Positions 23,806 through 31,587 of a stretch of DNA of 46,182 nt are shown one piece after another. Position numbers and translations under genes: made by a program. The notes beneath the pieces are model-generated. The model searched no databases. It was not told where the DNA came from and saw nothing but the letters and a program-made list of their open reading frames with translations. Location of the stretch: positions 1 to 46,182 of the forward strand of contig JAFKLT010000073.1 in the NCBI GenBank assembly GCA_017309275.1, given 5' to 3'. The DNA is from Sphingomonadales bacterium. Its GTDB lineage: Bacteria > Pseudomonadota > Alphaproteobacteria > Sphingomonadales > Sphingomonadaceae. The first letter of the stretch is position 1; each line of letters opens with the position of its first letter.

Positions 23806-24396
23806 ATGAACCTGTACCGGCTCGACGCCGCCGCGGCCCATATTTATGCCGCTTTCGGCATAGAGGCGGGCGACGATCCGTGGTCCGGCGACTATGTCAC
23901 GCCGGGCCGTCCCGCGCCGGTGATCGCGCCCGACAGCCGCGGCGGACCGCGCCGCTATCTGCGCCCGAAACTCTGGGGCGTCCCGCCACCGCCACAGGGG
24001 ACGCAGCCGGTCACCACCGTCCGCAACCTGACCAGCCCGTTCTGGATCGGCACGCTGCGCCACCCCGAACTCCGCTGCCTGATCCCGGCGACCAGCTTTG
24101 CCTTATGGTCGGGACCGACCGGCGCCAGGCGCCAGCTCTGGGCATCGCTTCCCGGCCGCCCGATCTTCGCCTTCGCGGGTATTCAGCGGCAGAACGAGGA
24201 TTGGCCCGGCTTTGCGGTGCTTACGACCGATCCGAACCGGATGATCGAGCGGCACAATCCGGCCGCGATGCCGGTCATCCTGCATCCCGAGGATCATGAG
24301 CGCTGGCTGACCGCCGAATGGCGCGAGGCGAGCGCGCTCGTCGCTCCCTATCCCGGCCATTTGATGGCGGTCACGGACGTCCCACCCTACTCGTAA
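23806..24396 (+). CDS. SRAP-like protein lacking catalytic residues
   Basis: A 196-residue member of the SOS-response-associated peptidase (SRAP/YedK/HMCES) fold. Active members start Met-Cys; the exposed Cys2 forms a crosslink with abasic sites in single-stranded DNA. Here the protein begins MNLYR, as if the Cys codon of the sphingomonad MCNLYR start had been removed. The Glu of the usual GFYEW/GWFEW motif is replaced (TSFALW), and the His of IHDRMP is not in place (HNPAAMP). The fold is otherwise recognisable: PGRPAPVIAPD, RNLTSPFW, RCLIPATSFALW, FAFAGI, FAVLTTDPN and MPVIL. No upstream in-frame start restores a Cys. It lies 3 bp after arfB and is likely in the same operon. It may bind DNA without crosslinking. 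Confidence 0.8.
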   Translation: MNLYRLDAAAAHIYAAFGIEAGDDPWSGDYVTPGRPAPVIAPDSRGGPRRYLRPKLWGVPPPPQGTQPVTTVRNLTSPFWIGTLRHPELRCLIPATSFALWSGPTGARRQLWASLPGRPIFAFAGIQRQNEDWPGFAVLTTDPNRMIERHNPAAMPVILHPEDHERWLTAEWREASALVAPYPGHLMAVTDVPPYS

Positions 24397-24482
24397 TTTC
24401 ACCATATTCCTTCACTTTGCGATAACCAGCGGCACGGTAAATCCCGCAGATCGACAGACCGCTGGGATTCGCAAAAGTGCTG

Positions 24483-24788
24483 ATGACGACAAAATCCGCC
24501 AAGCAAGGACGCGGTGCCGAGCGCGCAACGGTTCAGGCCCGCGCGCGTTTCCGCGAGCCCGGGCTCAATCCGTTCGATGTCGACCTGTTCGACCTGTCCT
24601 CGACCGGCTTTCGCATGGTCACCGCATTCCGGCCCGAGATCGGCAAGCATGTCTGGGTGAACCTGCCCGGCCTGCAGCCGCTCGAAGCGGTGGTCCGCCG
24701 CGCCGAAGGCAATAATTACGGCTGCGAGTTTGTCCATCCGCTCCACCCGTCGGTGGCGCAGCATCTTCAGATCAAGCTCGGCCGCTGA
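24483..24788 (+). CDS. small PilZ-domain protein
   Basis: About 101 residues, essentially one PilZ domain. An RARFRE segment stands at the Arg switch region, and DLSSTGFRM (D/NxSxxG) forms the second c-di-GMP contact, followed by strands VWVNLPGLQPLEAVVRRAEGNNYGCEF. The ATG at 24483 is preferred over a GTG six bases upstream; neither has a strong ribosome site. It is convergent with the EVE-domain gene, 12 bp apart. With the PilZ protein at 17630 and the GGDEF-EAL protein at 33944 it adds to c-di-GMP signalling in the window. Confidence 0.85.
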   Translation: MTTKSAKQGRGAERATVQARARFREPGLNPFDVDLFDLSSTGFRMVTAFRPEIGKHVWVNLPGLQPLEAVVRRAEGNNYGCEFVHPLHPSVAQHLQIKLGR

Positions 24789-24800
24789 TCGACCGCGCGA

Positions 24801-25226
24801 TCAGCCTTCGGGCTTTTCGGACTTCTTCAGGATATGCTTCCATTCGTCGGGCGTGACGCGTCCGACCGACAGGCGCGACAGACGGATCAGGTCCATGTCG
24901 GCAAGCTTGGGGTCGGCCTTGATCGCCGCGAGCGTCACCGGATGCTTCAGCGCACGCACCGGCGCGACGCGCACGACCACCCACGGCGAGCCTTCGTCGG
25001 CGGTCGGGTCCGGAAAGCTCTCCTCGGTGATCTTCATGATCCCGACGCATTCCTTGCCGATATTGCTGTGATAGAAGAGCGCCTCGTCGCCGACCTTCAT
25101 CGCTTTCAGGTTCAGCTTGGCGCTATGGTTGCGCACGCCGTCCCACATTCCGGTCCCATCGTGCACGAGTTGTTCCCACGCATAGGCGTCGGGTTCGGAT
25201 TTCATCAGCCAATATTGCTTGCCCAT
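24801..25226 (-). CDS. EVE-domain protein
   Basis: A 141-residue EVE (PUA-like) protein. The signature is near the start: YWLMKSEPDAYAWEQL, then MWDGVRNHSAKLNLKAMKVGDEALFYHS and the EES.P.P.....W.VV.V pattern. EVE proteins are thought to bind modified bases in DNA or RNA; eukaryotic THYN1 is a relative. The biological role here is unknown. ATG 25226 is chosen because it gives the canonical GKQYWLMKSEP start; the upstream frame has no family match. It is divergent from the 2OG oxygenase gene. Confidence 0.9.
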   Translation of the reverse strand: MGKQYWLMKSEPDAYAWEQLVHDGTGMWDGVRNHSAKLNLKAMKVGDEALFYHSNIGKECVGIMKITEESFPDPTADEGSPWVVVRVAPVRALKHPVTLAAIKADPKLADMDLIRLSRLSVGRVTPDEWKHILKKSEKPEG

Positions 25227-25344
25227 GCGCGCGGGCTTAGCCGAGCCATGCGCGGGACGGAACCGCCTTTTTCCCTTTGCCACGCACGCACCAGCGCCTA
25301 AATCGCGACTCATCCAGCGCCGCCGTGGCGCCGCCCCTTATCAT

Positions 25345-26289
25345 ATGGACTTTTTACGCATGACTGCTGCCGTTCCCGTCATTTCCATGTCGCTTCCCGC
25401 CGACCAGTTCGCGAAGGATTTCGGCGCCTCGTTCGAACGCTTCGGTTTCGCCATGATCACCGACCATGGCATCGATCCCGAACTGATCGACGAGGCATGG
25501 TCGAAAGCGAAGGAATTCTTCGCCCTGCCCGAAGAAACGAAGCGCGCCTATCACATCACGGGCGGCGGCGGGGCTCGCGGCTATACGCCCTTCGGCACCG
25601 AGATCGCCAAGGGCGCGAAGGAAGTCGACCTCAAGGAATTCTGGCACGTCGGCCGCGACCTGCCCGCGGGCCATCACCTCGCCGCACAGCAGCCGAACAA
25701 TGTGTGGCCGAAGGAAGTCGAAGGCTTCCGCGCCGCCTATGACAAGCTGTTCGCCGAATTCGACCGCGTCGGCGGCCGCCTGCTGTCGGGAATCGCCCGG
25801 TACCTGGGCCTTGCGTCCGACTTCTTCGACGACACGGTCAAGGACGGCAACAGCGTGATGCGCCTGCTCCACTATCCGCCCGTCGCCGCCCCCGCAAAGG
25901 GCATCCGCGCCGAGGCGCATGAGGACATCAACACGATCACGCTGCTGCTCGGCGCCGAGGAAGCGGGCCTCGAAATCCTCGACAAGGACGGAAGCTGGCT
26001 CCCCGTTTCGCCGCCGCCGGGCGCGATGGCGGTCAACGTCGGCGACATGCTGCAGCGGCTGACCAACAACAAATTGCCCTCGACGACGCATCGCGTCCGC
26101 AATCCCGACGAAGGCCGCGCCAGCGTCGCGCGCTATTCGATGCCCTTCTTCCTCCACTTCCGTTCGGACTATCCGATCGAGACGCTGGAAAATTGCATCA
26201 GCGCCTCGCATCCGAACCTCTATCCGACGCCGATCACGGCCGACGAATATCTGCAGGAACGGCTGCGCGAGATCGGGCTGAAGAAATAA
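25345..26289 (+). CDS. 2-oxoglutarate/Fe(II) oxygenase, isopenicillin-N-synthase-like
   Basis: A 314-residue non-haem iron dioxygenase. The N-terminal DIOX_N part (about 10-120) has the FERFGFAMITDHGI core. The catalytic jelly-roll shows the facial triad His192/Asp194 (AHEDINTITLL) and His249 (STTHRV), plus Arg263 of the RxS pair (ARYSMPFF) that grips 2-oxoglutarate. Members hydroxylate or desaturate small molecules; the substrate is unknown. Either ATG 25345 or ATG 25360 could be the start, since neither has a clear ribosome site. It is monocistronic and convergent, 4 bp apart, with the GNAT gene. Confidence 0.92.
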   Translation: MDFLRMTAAVPVISMSLPADQFAKDFGASFERFGFAMITDHGIDPELIDEAWSKAKEFFALPEETKRAYHITGGGGARGYTPFGTEIAKGAKEVDLKEFWHVGRDLPAGHHLAAQQPNNVWPKEVEGFRAAYDKLFAEFDRVGGRLLSGIARYLGLASDFFDDTVKDGNSVMRLLHYPPVAAPAKGIRAEAHEDINTITLLLGAEEAGLEILDKDGSWLPVSPPPGAMAVNVGDMLQRLTNNKLPSTTHRVRNPDEGRASVARYSMPFFLHFRSDYPIETLENCISASHPNLYPTPITADEYLQERLREIGLKK

Positions 26290-26293
26290 GGTC

Positions 26294-26800
26294 TCAGCGA
26301 TCGGGGAGCGCGTAGACGTCGCGCTCCAGCCCGTCGGGAAAGCGCGCGCGCGTCATCACGCTGCCGCCGAGCTTTTCGGCAAGCTGGCGCGCGGCGACGT
26401 TTGCGTCGTTCATGTGCGTCTCCACGACATCCCATCCGAGCGTCCGATAGCCGAAAGCGATCGCGGCGCGCGACGCTTCGACGGCATAGCCCATGCGGCG
26501 CGCGGCGGGGACAATCCACCAGGTAAGCTCGGATCGCGGCCAGCCTTCGGCCCACCAGAGGCCGCAACCGCCGATCATGCGCCCGCTTGCGCGCTCGACG
26601 ACCGCCCAGCGGCCATAACCGCGCAGCGCCCAATGGCCGAGATCGGCGGCGAGCACGCGCCACGCCGCACTGGGGTCCATCGGCCCGCCATAAAAGCGCG
26701 ACGCATCGGCATCGGCGAAAAAGTCGCGATAGACAGGGAAATCGTCCGCTTCCGGCGCACGCAGGATCAGGCGCTCGGTCTCGATCGTCGGGATACTCAC
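26294..26800 (-). CDS. GNAT-family acetyltransferase (RimJ/RimL-like)
   Basis: A 168-residue acetyltransferase of the Acetyltransf_3 type. It opens with the usual IETERLILRAPEADDFPVYRDF. Residues about 60-110 give the acetyl-CoA-binding region (GGCGLWW..., ELTWWIVPAARRMGYAVEASRAAIAFGYRTLG). NDANVAARQLAEKLGG follows, as in RimJ-like proteins. It may acetylate a protein N terminus or a small amine; the target is unknown. The GTG at 26800 is chosen as the canonical start. It is the last gene of a minus-strand operon, 4 bp after the gene at 26805-27209. Confidence 0.88.
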   Translation of the reverse strand: MSIPTIETERLILRAPEADDFPVYRDFFADADASRFYGGPMDPSAAWRVLAADLGHWALRGYGRWAVVERASGRMIGGCGLWWAEGWPRSELTWWIVPAARRMGYAVEASRAAIAFGYRTLGWDVVETHMNDANVAARQLAEKLGGSVMTRARFPDGLERDVYALPDR

Positions 26801-26804
26801 CGTC

Positions 26805-27209
26805 CTATCGCTCCGCCCAATAATCGAAAACCGCCTGCTGTTGTTCGCGAATGAAGCGCGCCGCCGCCGCGCCCTCCCACGGACCGTCATAGCCGAGCAG
26901 CAGCGCCGTGCCGCCGACCCACCAGCCTTGCCCCGGCAAGCGGTCGCTCTCACGCACCACCAGCACCGCCATGTCGGGCTCGCCATCGATCGCGCAAAGC
27001 CGGTCGACCTCCTCCAGCGTTCGGCATACGGCACGCATCTTTGGCCGCGTAAAGCGAAACCCCAGATCGCCGAGCAGTTCGGAATAGCTGACGCTGCGCC
27101 CTTCGCGCGCCGCTGCGGTCAGGATCGCGCGGATGCGCGGCGCATCGCCGAGCGCCGAAACATCGGCTGCGGTCTCTTCGCCGCCTAGCCCTTGGTCTTT
27201 GGCGGCCAT
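26805..27209 (-). CDS. conserved protein of unknown function, helix-turn-helix-like
   Basis: A 134-residue protein I cannot assign to a named family. Residues about 20-70 (RIRAILTAAAREGRSVSYSELLGDLGFRFTRPKMRAVCRTLEEVDRLC) look like a winged-helix fold, resembling the YSELLG..LG.....R.V.R.L pattern of alkyltransferase-like and restriction-associated proteins. The next part (DMAVLVVRESDRLPGQGWW) reads like a strand pair that in similar proteins packs against the helix-turn-helix. No catalytic Cys is evident. The 5' end overlaps the DUF1295 gene by 25 bp and the GNAT gene follows 4 bp downstream, so it belongs to the acyltransferase/DUF1295 operon. Confidence 0.75.
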   Translation of the reverse strand: MAAKDQGLGGEETAADVSALGDAPRIRAILTAAAREGRSVSYSELLGDLGFRFTRPKMRAVCRTLEEVDRLCAIDGEPDMAVLVVRESDRLPGQGWWVGGTALLLGYDGPWEGAAAARFIREQQQAVFDYWAER

Positions 27210-28003
27210 GGAACAAAGCCCGACGTGCGTTGAACATAGGCGGCATAGTCGGGACGCGTCTTGTGCAGCCCCTTTTCGAGCAGCGCCTTGCCCGACCATT
27301 TCGTCAGCGTGAAGGTAAGGAACAGCGGGCCGATCACGCTTGCGGCGGCGACCCAAGGCCCCAGGTCGGCGGCGATCAGCCACAATCCCCACCAGGTCAG
27401 CGCGTCACCGAAATAATTGGGATGCCGCGTATACCGCCACAGCCCGGTGTCGAGCACCTTGCCCTTGTTCGCGGGATCCTTGCGAAAGCGATCGAGTTGC
27501 GCATCTCCGATCGTCTCGAACGCGATACCGACCAGCGCCGCGACGACGCCGACGATCCCGATCATGCCGACGCCCGGCGCGGGCGCCGCGGCGCTTGCCC
27601 AGATGCCGATCTGCGCGGGCAGGCAGGTGAGGAACAACAGCGGCGCCTGCGTCAGGAAGACGGTCAGCAGGGCGACCTTCGCCCAGCTCCATTTCTTCGT
27701 CTCCATCGTGCGCGCCATGATCTTGGCATAGCGCGGATCCTCGCCGTGCGCGCGCCAACGGACAAGAAGATGAATCGCAAGCCGAAGCCCCCACAGCGTC
27801 GCAAGCCCCAGCAGCAGCCGGCCGTGCAGACCCTCGAGCCCCGCCTGCCACGCACTGCCCCATGCCAGCAACACCATGCCGAAAGACCAGAAGGCATCGA
27901 TGAACGACACGTCGCGGATCGCGACCGACAGGCCCCACAGGATCAGGATCACCGCGATCAGCCCGGCGAAATTGACCCCCAGCAACATCAGCGCTTCGCT
28001 CAT
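27185..28003 (-). CDS. DUF1295 integral membrane protein (steroid 5-alpha-reductase-like)
   Basis: A 272-residue inner-membrane protein with about six or seven hydrophobic helices. The C-terminal signature LDTGLWRYTRHPNYFGDALTWWGLWLI (about 185-212) and the late GKALLEKGLHKTRPDYAAYVQRTSGFVPWPP are typical of DUF1295, related to isoprenylcysteine methyltransferases and 5-alpha reductases that act on lipid or isoprenoid substrates. The 3-oxo reductase activity is not proven for bacterial members. The start overlaps the acyltransferase stop in an ATGA junction, which suggests a shared membrane-lipid role. Confidence 0.93.
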   Translation of the reverse strand: MSEALMLLGVNFAGLIAVILILWGLSVAIRDVSFIDAFWSFGMVLLAWGSAWQAGLEGLHGRLLLGLATLWGLRLAIHLLVRWRAHGEDPRYAKIMARTMETKKWSWAKVALLTVFLTQAPLLFLTCLPAQIGIWASAAAPAPGVGMIGIVGVVAALVGIAFETIGDAQLDRFRKDPANKGKVLDTGLWRYTRHPNYFGDALTWWGLWLIAADLGPWVAAASVIGPLFLTFTLTKWSGKALLEKGLHKTRPDYAAYVQRTSGFVPWPPKTKG

Positions 28004-28629
28004 CCGCGTGGCTCCTCTTCCTCCGTGCCGACGATATCGTCGATCGATCGTACCGCACGTTCCGGGAATTTGGGAATGCAGCCTTTATAGACGTCGAGCA
28101 CCTTCATCATGTCGGCGCGAAAGTCCCCGGTCGGCCAGATGAGCGGGCCAAGGCCGCCCGTCTTGGTGCCATAGTCCATCATGCCGACGACCAGCGGCAC
28201 CTTTGCCGCAAGGGCGATCTGATAAAAGCCGGTGCGCCATTTCTTCGCCTTGCCGCGCGTGCCCTCGGGCGCGACGGTCAGCATGAATTCGGCGCGGCGG
28301 GCGAACTCGCCGGCCATTTGCTGGACGACGTTCGTGGCATTTCTGCGGTCGACGGGCACGCCGCCCATCTGGCGCATGAAACCGCCGATCGGCCATTTGA
28401 ACAGCGAAAGCTTACCCATGAAATGCGGCCGCACGCCCAGGTCGGCCGTGAGCCCCAGATAGTTGACGAAATCCCAGTTGCTCGTGTGCGGCGCCGCGAT
28501 GATGATGAAACGCCTCGGTTCGGGAACCTCGCCGACCGCCTTCCAGCCGCGCGCCCGATAAAGCAGCAGCAAAAGCTGCCGCACGGCACGCGCCACCAAT
28601 CCCGGCCGGTCGTCTTCGATAGGCTTCAA
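28000..28629 (-). CDS. lysophospholipid acyltransferase-family protein (PlsC-like)
   Basis: A 209-residue membrane-associated acyltransferase. The catalytic HX4D motif is His48 to Asp53 (PHTSNWD), and the acceptor-binding motif PEGTRG is at 121-126. The G(L/V)P-type motif IV is KVPLVVGMMDYG. Family members acylate lysophosphatidic acid or related glycerol and ornithine lipids. No ATG lies close to the expected N terminus; TTG at 28629, with GGGGAGAG five bases upstream, is the best start, and the longer frame adds only basic shadow sequence. It is the first gene of a four-gene minus-strand operon, divergent from the M20 peptidase gene. Confidence 0.9.
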   Translation of the reverse strand: MKPIEDDRPGLVARAVRQLLLLLYRARGWKAVGEVPEPRRFIIIAAPHTSNWDFVNYLGLTADLGVRPHFMGKLSLFKWPIGGFMRQMGGVPVDRRNATNVVQQMAGEFARRAEFMLTVAPEGTRGKAKKWRTGFYQIALAAKVPLVVGMMDYGTKTGGLGPLIWPTGDFRADMMKVLDVYKGCIPKFPERAVRSIDDIVGTEEEEPRG

Positions 28630-28738
28630 AATGCTCTCCCCTGCCCAGCACTTGCGCGAAACTGTGGGGCCGCGCAAGCGACTGCTTGCGGGTCGCCGCC
28701 GTTTCTGCTCCCTTCGCATCTCGACAGGGGAGACGCTC

Positions 28739-30154
28739 ATGAAAAACTGGACCGCGCTGCTGACTTCCGCGCTGCTTGTCGTCGCCCCACCGGCCTTTGC
28801 GCAGCAGGCGCCGCGCGCCGACCAGCTTGCGTTCCGCGACCTCTACAAGGAACTCGTCGAAACCAATACGACGCTCTCGTCGGGCAGCTGCACGCTCGCC
28901 GCCGAGCGTATGGCGGCGCGGATGAAGGTCGCGGGCTTCCCCGACAGCCAGCTCACCCTCTTCGCGACCCCCGAACATCCGAAAGAAGGCGGCCTCGTCG
29001 CCGTCTATCCCGGCACGTCGAAAAGCGCGAAGCCGATCCTGCTCATCGCGCATATCGACGTCGTCGAGGCGAAGCGCGAGGATTGGGAGCGCGACCCGTT
29101 CAAGATGATCGAGGAAGACGGCTATTTCTATGGCCGCGGCACGCTCGACGACAAGGCGCAGGCCGCGATCTGGGTCGACACGCTGATCCGCTTCCAGCAA
29201 CAGGGATACAAGCCGAAGCGGACCGTCAAGCTGGCGCTGACCTGCGGCGAGGAAACCAACGGCGCGTTCAACGGTGCCGAGTGGCTCGCAGCAAACAAAC
29301 GCGACCTGATTGACGCCGAATTCGCGCTCAACGAGGGCGGCGGCGGCGACAGCAGTGGCCCGGGAGGCAAGGTTTTGGGCCAATCCGTCCAGGTCGGGGA
29401 AAAGACCTTCGCCAATTTCCGCCTGGAAACCCGAAACCCCGGCGGCCACAGCTCGGTCCCGGTGCGCGACAATGCGATCTATCAGCTTGCGCGCGCGCTG
29501 ACGAAAATCGACGAACATGAATTTCCCGTCGAAATGACCGAGACGACGCGGCGCTTCTTTACCGAATCCGGCGCGGCGCGCGGCGATGCGGTCGGCAATG
29601 CGATGGTCGCGCTGGCCAAGAACAATGGCGACAAGGCGGCCGAGGCAGTCGTCAACGGCGACCGCTTCCTGCACGGCAACATCCGCACGACCTGCGTCGC
29701 GACCCTGCTCGACGGCGGCCACGCGCCCAACGCGCTGCCGCAGCGCGCCGGCGCGAACGTCAACTGCCGCATCTTCCCCGGGCACAGCATCGAAAGCATT
29801 CGGGAAGAGCTTGCAAAGGTCATCGGCGACCCCGGCGTCACGGTAACCCAGCTTCCGCCCAAGCGCCCGGCACCGCCCCCACCGCCGCTCGACCCCAAGA
29901 TCATCGGCCCGATGCAAAAGCTCGTCGACAAATATTGGCCGGGGCTGAAGGTCATCCCGTCGATGGCGAACGGCTATACCGACGCGACCTTCCTCGGCGC
30001 GGCGGGCATTCCGACCTATGGCATTCCGGGCATCTGGGGCGACCCCGACGGGAACGGCGTCCACGGCCTCAACGAACGCGTCGAGGTCAAGGCCGTCTAT
30101 GTCGGCCGCGACTATATGTTCGATCTGGTGAAAGCCTACGCCGACAAGCCGTAG
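28739..30154 (+). CDS. secreted M20-family metallopeptidase
   Basis: A 471-residue dipeptidase/carboxypeptidase-like enzyme with a signal peptide (residues 1-22, AFAQQ). The two-zinc site shows His105/Asp107 (AHIDVVE), Asp137 (GRGTLDDK) and Glu171/Glu172 (CGEETNG); the C-terminal His lies in NGVHGLNER. The dimerisation insert (about 215-330) has GGHSSVPVRDNAIYQLA. It likely cleaves short peptides or acylated amino acids in the periplasm. The strong ribosome site AGGGGAG is 7 bases before ATG 28739. It ends 5 bp from the convergent fpr gene. Confidence 0.93.
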   Translation: MKNWTALLTSALLVVAPPAFAQQAPRADQLAFRDLYKELVETNTTLSSGSCTLAAERMAARMKVAGFPDSQLTLFATPEHPKEGGLVAVYPGTSKSAKPILLIAHIDVVEAKREDWERDPFKMIEEDGYFYGRGTLDDKAQAAIWVDTLIRFQQQGYKPKRTVKLALTCGEETNGAFNGAEWLAANKRDLIDAEFALNEGGGGDSSGPGGKVLGQSVQVGEKTFANFRLETRNPGGHSSVPVRDNAIYQLARALTKIDEHEFPVEMTETTRRFFTESGAARGDAVGNAMVALAKNNGDKAAEAVVNGDRFLHGNIRTTCVATLLDGGHAPNALPQRAGANVNCRIFPGHSIESIREELAKVIGDPGVTVTQLPPKRPAPPPPPLDPKIIGPMQKLVDKYWPGLKVIPSMANGYTDATFLGAAGIPTYGIPGIWGDPDGNGVHGLNERVEVKAVYVGRDYMFDLVKAYADKP

Positions 30155-30159
30155 CCGGG

Positions 30160-30978
30160 CTATCCGACGAAGGCGCGCTCGATCACGAAGTCGCCCGGCG
30201 CGGCGTTCGATCCTTCCTTGAACCCCATCGCTTCGAAGCGTTCCTGCAGGTCGCGGATCATGGCCATGCTGCCGCACATCATGATGCGGTCGGTCGCCGG
30301 ATCGAATGCCGCCGGCCCCGCCAGCGGATAGGCAAAGAGCCGCCCATCGTCGATCAGCGCGCCGATGCGGGCCTGGTTGCGGAAGGTCTCGCGCGTCACG
30401 GTCGGCAGATAATGAAGCTGCAACAACGCCTGATCCTGCACCAGCGGGTCGCCGGCAAGCTGCGCCTCCAGTTCGTCGCGATAGGCGAGGTCGCTGACCT
30501 GCCGGACGCAGTGAACGATCTGGATCTGGCTGAAGCGATCATAGATGTCGGGATCGCGCGCCAGGCTGAGGAACGGCGCCAGCCCCGTCCCGGTCGACAG
30601 CAGGAACAACCGCTTGCCGGGCAGCAGCGCGTCGGCGACGAGCGTGCCTGTCGGCTTGCGGCCAAGATAGATATGATCGCCGCGCTGCACCTTCTGCAGG
30701 CGCGACGTCAGCGGCCCGTCGGGGACCTTGATCGACAGAAACTCCAGCTCGTCGGCATAGGCGGGGCTGGCGATCGAATAGGCGCGCAGCAGCGGGCGCC
30801 CCTCGCCGCCCGGCAGGCCGATCATCACGAACTCGCCCGACCGAAAGCGAAAGCTTGGCGGCCGGGTGATCGAAAAGCTGAAGAGATGCTCGTTCCAGTG
30901 CCGGACGCGCAGCACCTCCTCGACGGTCAGCGAGGCCGAAGGGGCCAGCTTGGCGGTGGCGGCGATACGATCGCTCAT
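30160..30978 (-). CDS. fpr: ferredoxin--NADP(+) reductase
   Basis: A 272-residue bacterial FNR that passes electrons between NADPH and ferredoxin or flavodoxin. FAD-binding residues are in LLRAYSIASP (RxYS), the pyrophosphate region VQRGDHIYLGRKPTGTL, and the NADP motif STGTGLAPFLS. The C-terminal end (GDFVIERAFVG) is the extended tail of the bacterial subclass. The ATG at 30978 is preferred; AGGA lies about 9 bases upstream, inside the end of the previous gene. It is co-transcribed with the unknown gene at 30981-31430, and the pair is preceded by a Fur-box-like promoter, so iron limitation or oxidative stress may induce it. Confidence 0.95.
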   Translation of the reverse strand: MSDRIAATAKLAPSASLTVEEVLRVRHWNEHLFSFSITRPPSFRFRSGEFVMIGLPGGEGRPLLRAYSIASPAYADELEFLSIKVPDGPLTSRLQKVQRGDHIYLGRKPTGTLVADALLPGKRLFLLSTGTGLAPFLSLARDPDIYDRFSQIQIVHCVRQVSDLAYRDELEAQLAGDPLVQDQALLQLHYLPTVTRETFRNQARIGALIDDGRLFAYPLAGPAAFDPATDRIMMCGSMAMIRDLQERFEAMGFKEGSNAAPGDFVIERAFVG

Positions 30979-30980
30979 GG

Positions 30981-31430
30981 TCAATTATCCTGATGCTTCA
31001 TTTGGGGGGAGAGACTTGAAAGGTTGAAACCGGCCAGGGTCAGCCGCACGATCGCGGCCTCCATCGCGCGCGTGATCGGCGTTACACTGTCCGCCGAAGC
31101 CAGCATGGCGAGCGTCGCGCGTGCGCAGGCCTCCTGCCCCGATGCCAGATCGTGCCACAGGCCGAGCAGGATCGCCTCGCCCTCGGCGATCCGGCCGCAC
31201 GCTAGCGGGGCAAGCTCGATCGTATCGACCGCATCGCTTGCCAGAAGAGCCATCGCGACATGAAAGTCCGGCAGGGCGCCGAGCGCGCCGACACCGGCAA
31301 AACCGTACCGGATCGCCTGCGGTGGGCAGCGCCCCACGGTCGCCGCATGCGTCCAGCCGCGCATGGCCCACAACAGGAATCGCCCGTTGTTCGAGAGGCT
31401 TTCGACCGGTCGGTCGACATAGGCGTACAT
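30981..31430 (-). CDS. conserved protein of unknown function upstream of fpr
   Basis: A 149-residue soluble protein, probably all-helical, with Ala-rich helices and several Cys. I do not recognise a domain. Conserved-looking stretches are NGRFLLWAMRGWTHAATVGRCPPQAIRYGFAG and ITRAMEAAIVRLTLAGFNL. There is no signal peptide. GGGAAAT stands directly before ATG 31430. It is the first gene of a two-gene unit with fpr behind an iron-box-like promoter, so it may be an iron-responsive partner of the reductase. Confidence 0.75.
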   Translation of the reverse strand: MYAYVDRPVESLSNNGRFLLWAMRGWTHAATVGRCPPQAIRYGFAGVGALGALPDFHVAMALLASDAVDTIELAPLACGRIAEGEAILLGLWHDLASGQEACARATLAMLASADSVTPITRAMEAAIVRLTLAGFNLSSLSPQMKHQDN

Positions 31431-31466
31431 ATTTCCCTTTCCGATGGCCGGGGCGGTAACGGCGGG

Positions 31467-31495
31467 CTTATATGTTAATGCGAGTCATTTGCAAT
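31467..31495 (-). promoter_or_regulatory. promoter with Fur-box-like operator for the unknown gene and fpr
   Basis: On the minus strand, TTGCAA (31489-31494) and TATAAG (31467-31472) form a -35/-10 pair with a 16-base spacer. The 19-base site AATGCGAGTCATTTGCAAT (31477-31495, plus strand) covers the -35 and most of the spacer. It resembles alphaproteobacterial Fur sites (TGCGAnTCATTTGCA-like, imperfect dyad). Iron repression of the operon is inferred. Confidence 0.6.
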
Positions 31496-31587
31496 GATAG
31501 AAAATCTATGCGCGCATCTTCGGCAGCGACGGCAAACGACGCTAGGCTTTGCCTTGCGGCGCGAGGCTTGCTATCGCCGCCGCGACA

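Noticed and set aside
28412-30277. 621-residue open frame antisense to the M20 peptidase gene
   Set aside because: Overlaps three motif-supported genes and has no recognisable domain.
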